This document shows positions 9,399 through 17,418 of a DNA stretch of 64,000 nucleotides, piece after piece (position 1 is the first letter of the stretch; each line of letters begins with the position of its first letter). The notes beneath the pieces were generated by a model, which was given only the letters and a program-made list of their open reading frames with translations, had not been told where the DNA came from and did no database searches. This stretch comes from Chitinimonas prasina (GTDB lineage Bacteria > Pseudomonadota > Gammaproteobacteria > Burkholderiales > Chitinimonadaceae). The translations under genes and the position numbers were made by a program. The stretch spans positions 248,001 through 312,000 of the forward strand of contig NZ_BSOG01000004.1 of assembly GCF_030160395.1 (NCBI RefSeq). The letters are read 5' to 3'.

Positions 9399-9920
9399 TC
9401 AATGATGACCCGCTGCCCGTTCCGCCTCAGCACCCGTCAAGATAACAGGCTTGTGGCTGAAACCGGGATTGCCCGACATGGCCTGGTGGGCAAACAGATA
9501 GGGATTGACCTCCTCCACTACCTGCGGCGCGACCTTGATCGGCTGATTGGCCGCCAGCAACTCATTACCCGCCGGCGTACCCGGCACGGTCAAGCCACGT
9601 GCGCTGCTGACATACCACGCGGTTGCACTGACCAGTACCACCGACGCCGCCATCGACAGTGCAACCCATCGCTTGTGTGGAACAGCCATGCGCCGCCGCA
9701 TGGCATTGGGTGCCAATATCGCAGGCTCCTGCTCCAGCCGCGTCGAAAAATTCGCCATGAAGTCGCCGGACAATACCGAGCGCTGATTCATCGCATCACC
9801 AATCAGGTGATAATCCCGCCAAGCGTCGGCGCCCTCTTCCTGCGAGATAGAGGCCATCAGCGCATCAAGCTCGTGGTCATCCCACTCGCCATCTACCATG
9901 GCCGAAAGTTTTTCCTGCAT
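9399..9920 (-). CDS. rseA: Anti-sigma-E factor RseA/MucA
   Basis: This inner-membrane protein holds RpoE inactive. The 173-residue product starts MQEKLSAMVDGEWDDHEL, typical of the cytosolic RseA N-terminal domain that binds the sigma factor. A transmembrane helix follows at about residues 92-112 (LSMAASVVLVSATAWYV region), then a short periplasmic tail. The ATG at 9920 is chosen because the upstream codons overlap the end of rpoE and are unlike the family. It lies 28 bases after the rpoE stop. Confidence 0.92.
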   Translation of the reverse strand: MQEKLSAMVDGEWDDHELDALMASISQEEGADAWRDYHLIGDAMNQRSVLSGDFMANFSTRLEQEPAILAPNAMRRRMAVPHKRWVALSMAASVVLVSATAWYVSSARGLTVPGTPAGNELLAANQPIKVAPQVVEEVNPYLFAHQAMSGNPGFSHKPVILTGAEAERAAGHH

Positions 9921-9948
9921 TTTCTGCACCCGTCTACCCTGTAGGTTG

Positions 9949-10554
9949 TTACCAACGCCGATCTTTGCCGACTGATTCAATCATGGGCCGCAGCTTGGTT
10001 GCAATCGCTTCGCGAGCCCGGAAGATGCGAGAACGCACCGTGCCGATAGGGCAATTCATTACAGCTGCAATATCTTCGTAGGACAAGCCCTCCATTTCGC
10101 GCAAGGTAATCGCGGTGCGCAATTCCTCAGGCAGGGCTTCTACCGCTTGGTTCACCGTCGCCACGATCTGACGGTTCATCATTTCGGTTTCAGGGGTATT
10201 CATATCTGGCAACTGCGATGCCGTATCCAGGGTATCGCCGTCCTCATCCTCATACTCGGTGGAGAGCACAGGGCGACGCCCAAGCGATGCCAGGTAATTC
10301 TTGGCCGTATTGATAGCGATGCGGTACAGCCAGGTATAAAAGGCACTTTCACCACGGAACGCGGGCAAAGCACGGTAAGCCTTGATGAAGGCTTCCTGGG
10401 TAACATCTTCAATCTCGGCCTGATCGCGGATCATGCGGCTGAGCAGCCGGCCGATCTTGCGATGGTACTTGTTGACAAGCAGCTCGAAGGCTTTCTTGTC
10501 ACCGCGCTGAACGCGAAGTACCAGTTCATGGTCGATATCCCGCTCACTCGACAT
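9949..10554 (-). CDS. rpoE: RNA polymerase sigma factor RpoE (AlgU)
   Basis: This is an extracytoplasmic-function sigma factor for envelope stress. From the ATG at 10554 it is 201 residues, the normal length, starting MSSERDIDHELVLRVQRGD. Region 2 contains AFIKAYRALPAFRGESAFYT (about residues 55-75) and region 4 has LREMEGLSYEDIAAVMNC. The frame stays open upstream: an ATG at 10728 would add 58 residues of ordinary codon use, and it lies 44 bases after the candidate promoter -10. I prefer 10554 on family length, but the longer form cannot be excluded. Confidence 0.95.
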   Translation of the reverse strand: MSSERDIDHELVLRVQRGDKKAFELLVNKYHRKIGRLLSRMIRDQAEIEDVTQEAFIKAYRALPAFRGESAFYTWLYRIAINTAKNYLASLGRRPVLSTEYEDEDGDTLDTASQLPDMNTPETEMMNRQIVATVNQAVEALPEELRTAITLREMEGLSYEDIAAVMNCPIGTVRSRIFRAREAIATKLRPMIESVGKDRRW

Positions 10555-10771
10555 GGTGCGTGTTTTCTCCTGGCTGACGGCGGCCGCCTGCGGCTTCACC
10601 GTCTCAACTGGGAGAACATGCGAGCTTTCCCGTGCTTTTTCAAGCTTGGGCGTGACCTTGCGTTCAGTGTTGGACGTAATGCCCAGACTGTCCAGCAAGT
10701 TTGCGGGCTGTAGTGTAATGGTATCCATCTTGAGTGGGCCTTTCCGCTCTCCTCCCTCGCGGGCACCTAGC

Positions 10772-10800
10772 AGTGACACCAGGCATCGCAGAAAAGTTCC
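10772..10800 (-). promoter_or_regulatory. Candidate autoregulatory sigma-E promoter of rpoE
   Basis: On the minus strand GGAACTT (10800-10794) is followed after 16 bases by GTCACT (10777-10772). The -35 is a full consensus match and the GTC of the -10 fits. It lies upstream of both possible rpoE ATG codons, as expected for the autoregulated rpoE operon promoter. Confidence 0.6.
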
Positions 10801-10909
10801 AACAATTTTCGCCAAGATGGCAAAGACCGCGCAAATGCCATGGTTTTGTCGCCGCCAGCAGGGCGCAGCGCTTTGGTATAGTGGCGGTTAACTCCTCTGA
10901 AGCCTGACC

Positions 10910-12484
10910 ATGCAAGAATACGATGTACTGATACTGGGCAGTGGCCTGGCCGGCATGACGCTGGCCTTACAATTGGCTGATACCCACAAGATCGCCATGG
11001 TAACCAAGCGTAGCCTGACCGATGGCGCCAGCCAATGGGCTCAAGGCGGTATCGCCGCCGTACTCGACCAGACCGACACCATAGACGAGCATGTGGACGA
11101 CACGTTGGTTGCAGGCGCAGGCCTGTGTGACGAGGCCGCCACCCGTTTCATCCTGGAACATGCCCGCAGTGCCATAGAGTGGCTGATCGAACTGGGCGTT
11201 CCTTTTACACCAGACGCCGCCCACGAAACCGGCTTTCACCTTACCCGTGAAGGCGGGCACTCGCATCGCCGCATCATCCATGCCGCAGATGCCACGGGCG
11301 CCGCCGTGATTGCCACCCTGGCGGACAAGGTCAGGCAACACCCCAACATCACCCTGCTGGAGCAGCATATCGGCCTGGACCTGATTACCGGCAAGAAGCT
11401 GGGGCGGGAAGAGGCAGGCTGCCTGGGTGCGTATGTATTCGACAAGCAAGCCGACCGTGTCATTACCTTGCTGGCCAAGCACACCGTGCTGGCCACTGGC
11501 GGCGCCGGCAAGGTCTACCTCTATACCACCAACCCGGATACGGCCACTGGCGACGGCATTGCCATGGGCTGGCGGGCAGGCTGCCGGGTGGCCAATATGG
11601 AATTCATCCAGTTCCATCCCACCTGCCTGTACCACCCACACGCCATGAGCTTCCTGATTTCCGAGGCGGTACGCGGCGAAGGTGGCTTGCTCAAGTTGCC
11701 CGATGGCAGCCGCTTCATGCCGGCCCACGATGAACGCCACGAACTGGCCCCGCGTGACATTACCGCCCGGGCTATCGACTTCGAAATGAAGAAATATGGC
11801 CTGGATTGCGTCTATCTGGATATCAGCCACCAGCCGCCGGAGTTCGTGAAGGAACACTTCCCCACCATCTACCAGCGCTGTCTGGAGTTGGGCATAGACA
11901 TTACCAGGCAGCCCATACCCGTGGTGCCGGCAGCCCACTATACCTGTGGCGGCCTGGTAACCGATCTGGCGGGGCGCACCGATGTAGCCCACCTTTATGC
12001 CATCGGTGAAACCGCCTGCACTGGCCTGCACGGTGCCAATCGCCTGGCCAGCAACTCCCTGCTGGAGGCACTGGTACTGGGGCGTGAAGCAGCAGAGCAT
12101 ATCGCCACAGCAGAGCCCGCCCCGCAACTGGCCGTCCCAGCCTGGGATGAAAGCCAGGTCAGCGATGCCGATGAAGAAGTGGTGATCGCCCACAACTGGG
12201 ATGAATTGCGGCGCTTTATGTGGGACTACGTGGGCATAGTACGGACCGACAAACGACTGGAACGTGCCGCCCACCGCATCGCCCTGCTCAAGCGCGAGAT
12301 CGACGAGTTCTACCGCCACTTCAGGGTCAGCAACGACCTGATAGAACTGCGCAATCTGGTCGATACCGCCGATCTGATAGTCCGTTCCGCCCAAGTACGG
12401 CACGAGAGCCGCGGCCTGCACTACAGTAGGGACTATCCCGCAACCTTGCCGCAGGCCACCCCCACCATCCTGCCGGGGCGCTGA
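10910..12484 (+). CDS. nadB: L-aspartate oxidase
   Basis: NadB oxidises L-aspartate to iminoaspartate, the first step of NAD synthesis from aspartate. The 524-residue product has an FAD-binding N-terminus [18 protein letters not shown], the covalent-flavin-family [15 protein letters not shown] stretch (about residues 108-122), and [15 protein letters not shown] near residue 376. It is divergent from rpoE with about 100 bases between. A TATAGT hexamer lies at 10877-10882 but without a convincing -35. No nadA or nadC is in the window. Confidence 0.96.
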   Translation: MQEYDVLILGSGLAGMTLALQLADTHKIAMVTKRSLTDGASQWAQGGIAAVLDQTDTIDEHVDDTLVAGAGLCDEAATRFILEHARSAIEWLIELGVPFTPDAAHETGFHLTREGGHSHRRIIHAADATGAAVIATLADKVRQHPNITLLEQHIGLDLITGKKLGREEAGCLGAYVFDKQADRVITLLAKHTVLATGGAGKVYLYTTNPDTATGDGIAMGWRAGCRVANMEFIQFHPTCLYHPHAMSFLISEAVRGEGGLLKLPDGSRFMPAHDERHELAPRDITARAIDFEMKKYGLDCVYLDISHQPPEFVKEHFPTIYQRCLELGIDITRQPIPVVPAAHYTCGGLVTDLAGRTDVAHLYAIGETACTGLHGANRLASNSLLEALVLGREAAEHIATAEPAPQLAVPAWDESQVSDADEEVVIAHNWDELRRFMWDYVGIVRTDKRLERAAHRIALLKREIDEFYRHFRVSNDLIELRNLVDTADLIVRSAQVRHESRGLHYSRDYPATLPQATPTILPGR

Positions 12485-12654
12485 CCGGGCGCGCCGGCTT
12501 GCCTATTCAACGGCTTCCGGCGCTGCAGCGCAAATACGCCCAATAAAACCAGCGTAGCGGCTTTAGCTGAGCATGCGTACCCAGGAACCGCTGCTAGCGG
12601 GACGAGGGCATACCAAGCTCCTACAACAACGCCAACAGGGTTTTGTTAGCAGCG

Positions 12655-13068
12655 CTAAGCCCCCCACCGCAGCCACGCCCGCAAACGGCGTAGTGCGTGG
12701 GCATCACTGCTATCCGGCCACAGCAAGACCCGCAGCGTTCGGCCGTCCGTCTGCCTAAAGGGCAAGACCAGCAAGAAGGCGTGGGCGTGGGCCCCCGGCA
12801 GCAGCGTGGCCTCCACCTCGGCCCCATTCCAGCGCAAGCTCCAGCTGCCATCGGCCAGCAAACGCATGCCCACCAGTTGCGGCTGCCGCCCACGGCGATA
12901 CCACGCAGCGCCAGACAACAACACCATCAACGTTGCCAGCAACTGCCACGGCCATGGCATGGCGGCCAGCCAGGGCATGGGCAAGGCCAGCAGATGCAGC
13001 AGCAGCACCGCCCGTGGCGCCAGGCGCGATGGCTGCAGCACCAGCTGTAGCGGTGGATTGGTTTTCAT
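12655..13068 (-). CDS. YgfX/CptA-family small membrane protein
   Basis: This 137-residue protein has two adjacent membrane segments (about residues 17-37 and 41-58) and a soluble C-terminus containing the family-like WLLPGAH...LLVLPF and RRLRAWLRWG features. The YgfX family is linked to flavoprotein assembly and cell-division inhibition in enterobacteria, usually beside sdhE. Here it converges on nadB, another flavoenzyme gene, and sdhE is absent. The assignment rests on topology, length and context. The 170 bases between it and nadB show no gene. Confidence 0.7.
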   Translation of the reverse strand: MKTNPPLQLVLQPSRLAPRAVLLLHLLALPMPWLAAMPWPWQLLATLMVLLSGAAWYRRGRQPQLVGMRLLADGSWSLRWNGAEVEATLLPGAHAHAFLLVLPFRQTDGRTLRVLLWPDSSDAHALRRLRAWLRWGA

Positions 13069-13131
13069 GCGGTCTATGCGACAAGGGAGCAGCCATGCTG
13101 CCCCCTTGCCTTGCTTGCGGTTGGCGCAGAC

Positions 13132-13821
13132 TTATTGGACTTCCACGCTACCGGAGACGCCTACCACAACCTCGCTGTCGCCACCTTCCATGGGCGGCGG
13201 CGCTACGTCGGCGACGGCCATGGTACGCATGGTGCCAGCCTTGTACATGGGCTGCGGGTAGGAGCTGCTGGTATTCAGGTTGAGGTTGACCAGCTTGTAG
13301 CTCTTGCCACCCACACTCTTCTTCACCACATCGGCACGGCTGCGGAATGCCTGGATGGCCTCATCCATCAATTCGGTCTCTACCCGCTCACGCGTCGCCG
13401 GCGCCACCGTAAACTGGATACCACCCAATTGCATATTGGCCTGCAGCTTGCCAACCAATTCACCGATAGCCTTGAAGTCGGTCGACTCCAGCCTGATCTC
13501 GGCACGGCCACGCCAGCCTTCCAGCCTGTTCTTACTGCTGTAGATGGGATAGACACTGTTGCCATTGGCTGCGGCCTTGACGCTTGCGTAAGCCTTGGCT
13601 GTCTTGAGCGCCTCGGCAGCCGAACGATTGAGCTTGTCGGACAGCGCGCCCGCGTTGGCGTCGTTGTACTCCACATACAGGCTCGCACTGGCCAGATCAT
13701 TGGTCACGGCACGGCGTGCCTCAGCCTGCAGGCTGACCAGGTTGTACTGTGGCACCATCTCAGCGGCAAACACACTGCCGGTCAACAGGGCCAGGGTAAC
13801 GATACGGGCTAACTTGTTCAT
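13132..13821 (-). CDS. SIMPL-domain (DUF541) periplasmic protein
   Basis: The 229-residue product has a signal peptide (MNKLARIVTLALLTGSVFAAE, cleaved near residue 20). A SIMPL domain follows, recognisable from PQYNLVSLQAEARRAVTND at its start and from its VEYNDANAGALSDKLN and YKLVNLNLNTSS segments. Members are periplasmic or outer-membrane-associated, and several are induced by oxidative or envelope stress; the biochemical role is unsettled. It stands alone, 63 bases after ygfX. Confidence 0.85.
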   Translation of the reverse strand: MNKLARIVTLALLTGSVFAAEMVPQYNLVSLQAEARRAVTNDLASASLYVEYNDANAGALSDKLNRSAAEALKTAKAYASVKAAANGNSVYPIYSSKNRLEGWRGRAEIRLESTDFKAIGELVGKLQANMQLGGIQFTVAPATRERVETELMDEAIQAFRSRADVVKKSVGGKSYKLVNLNLNTSSSYPQPMYKAGTMRTMAVADVAPPPMEGGDSEVVVGVSGSVEVQ

Positions 13822-13909
13822 GCTTTTCCTCTCTCGGGTAGGGCTGTCTGGTCATCCGCAACCAGACATCACGGCCAGTCTCGCATTGCTGGCCTGAATT
13901 CCGCCTGAA

Positions 13910-14272
13910 TCAATGCAGGCCGTGGTCAGCCGTGGGGCTGTTGTGGATATCCTCATCCACACTGTCCATCAACACGGTATGTATCTCCACCTCGAACCAG
14001 TCCCAGAACACCTTCAGGTTGCGGCTCTTGGGCCACAGCTTGCTGTCCTGCGCCCAGGACGCCAGTTCCATCTCGAACACCTTGTCCGCCATGTCATCGA
14101 TATAGGCGATACCGTCTTCCTGCTCATTGACCTCCGGTATCATCAATACCGTGCAATCACTGCGTATATCGTCGAGGCTGAGCGTAACTTCGTTTTCTGG
14201 CAGGGCGTTGAGCCAGTCCAGAAAGGGCTTCTTGGGCTTGATGACAGCGATCGATCGATCAACAAAGTACAT
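13910..14272 (-). CDS. Conserved acidic protein of unknown function
   Basis: This is a 120-residue soluble protein from the ATG at 14272, which starts MYFVDRSIAVIKPKKPF. It continues with DWLNALPENEVTLSLDDIRSD, DCTVLMIPEV and an acidic C-terminus (WDWFEVEIHTVLMDSVDEDI). The longer frame begins with 29 residues unlike the rest. The sequence resembles a small protein I recall as widespread in Proteobacteria and without known function. It has no membrane segment and no cysteine pairs. Confidence 0.7.
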   Translation of the reverse strand: MYFVDRSIAVIKPKKPFLDWLNALPENEVTLSLDDIRSDCTVLMIPEVNEQEDGIAYIDDMADKVFEMELASWAQDSKLWPKSRNLKVFWDWFEVEIHTVLMDSVDEDIHNSPTADHGLH

Positions 14273-14427
14273 TTGGGGTTTCTCCAGGAAAGACACTAAG
14301 CGGCCGCCATGATTCGTTCCGTCTGCGCGAAATTCGCCATGTCCAGCCCCAAGCAGCATAGCATGGCTGGAAACCCCCCCTCAGCATCGCTTAGAATCAA
14401 TCGATAGACTCACGACAAGGGCATGGC

Positions 14428-14772
14428 ATGTTTGATCAACGCACCTCGGGTAGACGACTGGTACGCTGGAAAGCCGCCGTCATCCCCCTCAACCAGCCCG
14501 ACCGCATCATACAAAGCCATGCCACCGAAGTAGCACAGAAAGGGATATCCCTGTTCTGTACCGAGCAGTTGTTTCCCCATATCACCTACCGTGTCATCCT
14601 GCAGATACCGGATGCCATGCATATCAGCGTGTCCTACGTCGAAGTGGAAGGCAAACCCATCTACTCTTCGTTGGTGGGCTCCATGGGCGAGTTCCGTACC
14701 GGCCTCAAGCTGACTGATGTCAGCAACGAGTACCGCACGAAGCTGGACCAGTTGCTGCGTGGCATGGGTTAG
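14428..14772 (+). CDS. Small conserved protein, possibly PilZ-like
   Basis: The 114-residue product has RRLVRWKAAVIPLN near the N-terminus, GISLFCTEQLFP in the middle and a hydrophobic strand pattern after it. This loosely matches the RxxxR and G(I/F)SL elements of PilZ domains, which bind cyclic di-GMP. The usual D/NxSxxG motif is not clear, so the assignment is an inference only. It is divergent from the unknown gene at 13910-14272 and converges on the hybrid kinase. A diguanylate cyclase lies at 47.7 kb. Confidence 0.55.
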   Translation: MFDQRTSGRRLVRWKAAVIPLNQPDRIIQSHATEVAQKGISLFCTEQLFPHITYRVILQIPDAMHISVSYVEVEGKPIYSSLVGSMGEFRTGLKLTDVSNEYRTKLDQLLRGMG

Positions 14773-14787
14773 TTCCCTGGGTAGAGG

Positions 14788-17409
14788 TCAAGCTGCCACC
14801 CATTCCGCCATACGTATCAGACACGCCTCCCCGGCAGTCAGCAGGCGCGCATACGCAGCGGCATTAGCCCCGCCCTGCTTGGCAGCCTGCTCCAAGGCCT
14901 GCGAAGCCGCCACCCCTTCGCTGGACGCCAGCGCACCAAAGCTGCCCTTGAGGGTATGCGCCAATTTGGCCACAGCCGGCAGGTCACCTGCCTCCCAGGC
15001 AACTTGCAAGGCCATCCTGCGGGACGGCCACTCTGCGCTGAACAAGCTCGTCAACTCACGCACCAGGCCTGCATTGCCGCCACAGGTCTCCAGCGCCGCC
15101 TGGGGATCGAAAACGGTATCAACCATCAAGGGGGCCGGCACCCGCTCCTCCGCTGCTAACCGTGCCGGCTCAAGGCCTTCCGGCCTGATCTGCGCCAGCA
15201 CCTGGCGCAGCTTGCCCACCGATATCGGCTTGGTCAGAAAGTCATCCATGCCGGCAGCCAGGCAACGCTCCCTATCCTCAGGCATGGCGTTGGCCGTCAT
15301 CGCCACTATGGGTAGATGTCCATCCTCCTCCAGCGCCCTGATGGCGCGCGTGGCTGCCAGACCGTCCATCTCAGGCATCTGCATATCCATCAGGATCAGG
15401 TCGAAGGGCTGGCTCATGAAATGGTCCAAGGCCTCGCCACCATGATGGGCTACCGTCACCTTGTGACCATCCTGCTCCAGCAAGGCACAGGCCAGTTGCT
15501 GGTTCATGGCATTGTCCTCTGCCAACAAGATGCGCAAGGGCGCCGCAGCAGGCAACGGCGTTGCAACCACCCCCGGCTCAGGCGCATCGCACAGTCGCAA
15601 GGGCAGACAGAAACTGAATTCGCTACCCTGCCCAGGCACGCTTTGCACCTGCAACTCCCCACCCATGGCCCGTATCAGCCTGCGCGATATGGTCAGCCCC
15701 AACCCGCTACCACCATACCGCCGGGTAAAGCTGTCATCCGCCTGAGAAAAGGCCTCGAAGATGCTGTCCAGTTTATCGGCCGGAATACCGATGCCGGTAT
15801 CGCTTACCGATATCCGCACCACGGCCGAATCTGCCTCTATCTCGAGCGCCTCCAGATGCAGGCTTACCCTGCCCCGCTCAGTAAACTTGATGGCATTACC
15901 CAGCAGGTTCACCAACACCTGGCGCAAACGACCCTCATCGGCATCCACCCAGCGAGGCACGGTTACTCCCATGCTCATCGCCAGGCTCAAGCCCTTCTCT
16001 TCGGCGGTAAAACGCAATAGCTCACTGGTGCGCGCGGCCAGGGCCCGCAAATCGAACACCCTCGCCTCAAGGCTGAGTTTGCCCGCCTCAATGCGCGAGA
16101 AATCCAGTATGTCGCCCACCAGCGCAACCAGGCCCTCGGACGAGAATCGCACAATCTCCAGGCGCTGCCGCTGGGTTTCGGTCACCTCCCCTGCCAGCAA
16201 CATGCCTGTCATGCCGACGATGGCATTGAGTGGCGTACGTATTTCATGACTCATATTGGCCAGGAACTGGCTCTTGGCCTGGTTGGCTGCCTCTGCCTCT
16301 TCCTTGGCTTCCAGCATGCGGCGTTCGATCAGCTTGCGAAAAGACAGGTCATACCAGACCGCCAGCAGCAATTGCCGCTCGCCAACCGTCACAGGCGACA
16401 CGGTAATCTCCACCAGCAACTCACTGCCGTCCGAGCGCAGGAACTGCCACTCGTAGCGATGCCAGCCCAGTTTGAGCGCCCTCTCGGCATAGTCGACCGC
16501 CAACTGGCGGGAATCACCGCCATCTGGTTGCCGGGGGGGGTAGAAACGGGCTGGATCGGTATCGATGAACTGCTTGCGGCTGGCCAGTCGCAGGGCCTGG
16601 GATGCCGCCCGGTTGCAGTCCACCACCCGACCACTCTTGGGATCGTACAGCGCCATGGGATTGGCAGACTGTTCAAACAAGACCCGAAACTTCTGCTCTG
16701 ACTGCACCCGTTCCGATACGTCCTGGGCCGTCAGCAGCATGGCCATGCCACCATCCACCGGGTCCAGAACACGATGCAGGCTATAGGCATACCAACGTGG
16801 TTTGGGCCGGGCGCAGAACTGCCGCTCGCCCTGATCCACACCGTACGCTACCGCAGCCTGCCAGATGCGCTCGGCCTCTCCCCGGCTGGGCAACAAGCTG
16901 TAGAAACCACCTTCATCGGTCAGCGCCAATTGCGAGAACGCGCGCAGGGCCGCAGGGTTTTGCATCAACACCTGCCCCCGCATGTCAAACATCACCACGG
17001 CCAGCGAAAAATGGAGCACCGCTTCCACACCGCGCAAAGCCGCCGGATCAATGACATTCGGCCCGCTACGCAGCGCCTGGAAACACAGACCCTCACCGCC
17101 CTCCGGCAGGGTGACTGCCACCGCGGTCAGTGCAACCTGGGTGGGCTGGCCGCGCGGATAAAGCGTCCAGTTGGCCTGCCCCGTGCCCTTACTGGCAACG
17201 GCCTGCTGCAGGGCACGCAGGCGGGTCTCCGCCGCCGGCGACAGGTCGGACAGGTCGCGCGACAGCAGTTCGGCCTGGCTATCCGCCAACCATAAGCTTT
17301 CCGCAGCCGCATTGGCCCAGCGTATGCGCTGCCGTGCCAGGTCATAGACCCAGACCGGCACCGGCAGCCACTCATATTGCTTCAAGCTGTCCCAGGCTAG
17401 CGGCTGCAT
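14788..17409 (-). CDS. Hybrid sensor histidine kinase with three PAS regions, receiver and Hpt
   Basis: This 873-residue protein has three PAS-like regions (about 10-115, 125-235 and 240-360). A HisKA domain with the phospho-acceptor in MSHEIRTPLN (His388) and an ATPase domain (NAIKFTERG, DTGIGIP, GGSGLGLTI) follow. The receiver has its Asp near 675 (LMDMQMPEMDG) and the C-terminal Hpt domain its His near 818 (AHTLKGSFGAL). No transmembrane helix is evident, so it senses in the cytosol. It has no output regulator next to it; the Hpt domain implies phosphorelay to a distant partner. It lies nine bases after rnr on the same strand. Confidence 0.93.
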   Translation of the reverse strand: MQPLAWDSLKQYEWLPVPVWVYDLARQRIRWANAAAESLWLADSQAELLSRDLSDLSPAAETRLRALQQAVASKGTGQANWTLYPRGQPTQVALTAVAVTLPEGGEGLCFQALRSGPNVIDPAALRGVEAVLHFSLAVVMFDMRGQVLMQNPAALRAFSQLALTDEGGFYSLLPSRGEAERIWQAAVAYGVDQGERQFCARPKPRWYAYSLHRVLDPVDGGMAMLLTAQDVSERVQSEQKFRVLFEQSANPMALYDPKSGRVVDCNRAASQALRLASRKQFIDTDPARFYPPRQPDGGDSRQLAVDYAERALKLGWHRYEWQFLRSDGSELLVEITVSPVTVGERQLLLAVWYDLSFRKLIERRMLEAKEEAEAANQAKSQFLANMSHEIRTPLNAIVGMTGMLLAGEVTETQRQRLEIVRFSSEGLVALVGDILDFSRIEAGKLSLEARVFDLRALAARTSELLRFTAEEKGLSLAMSMGVTVPRWVDADEGRLRQVLVNLLGNAIKFTERGRVSLHLEALEIEADSAVVRISVSDTGIGIPADKLDSIFEAFSQADDSFTRRYGGSGLGLTISRRLIRAMGGELQVQSVPGQGSEFSFCLPLRLCDAPEPGVVATPLPAAAPLRILLAEDNAMNQQLACALLEQDGHKVTVAHHGGEALDHFMSQPFDLILMDMQMPEMDGLAATRAIRALEEDGHLPIVAMTANAMPEDRERCLAAGMDDFLTKPISVGKLRQVLAQIRPEGLEPARLAAEERVPAPLMVDTVFDPQAALETCGGNAGLVRELTSLFSAEWPSRRMALQVAWEAGDLPAVAKLAHTLKGSFGALASSEGVAASQALEQAAKQGGANAAAYARLLTAGEACLIRMAEWVAA

Positions 17410-17418
17410 GCAGCATCC

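Noticed and set aside
10554-10815. The longest possible rpoE start (TTG at 10815)
   Set aside because: It lies upstream of the candidate promoter -35, so a transcript from there would not contain it.
10967-12421. A 484-codon open frame antisense to nadB
   Set aside because: It mirrors nadB codons and shows no domain, signal or ribosome-binding site.
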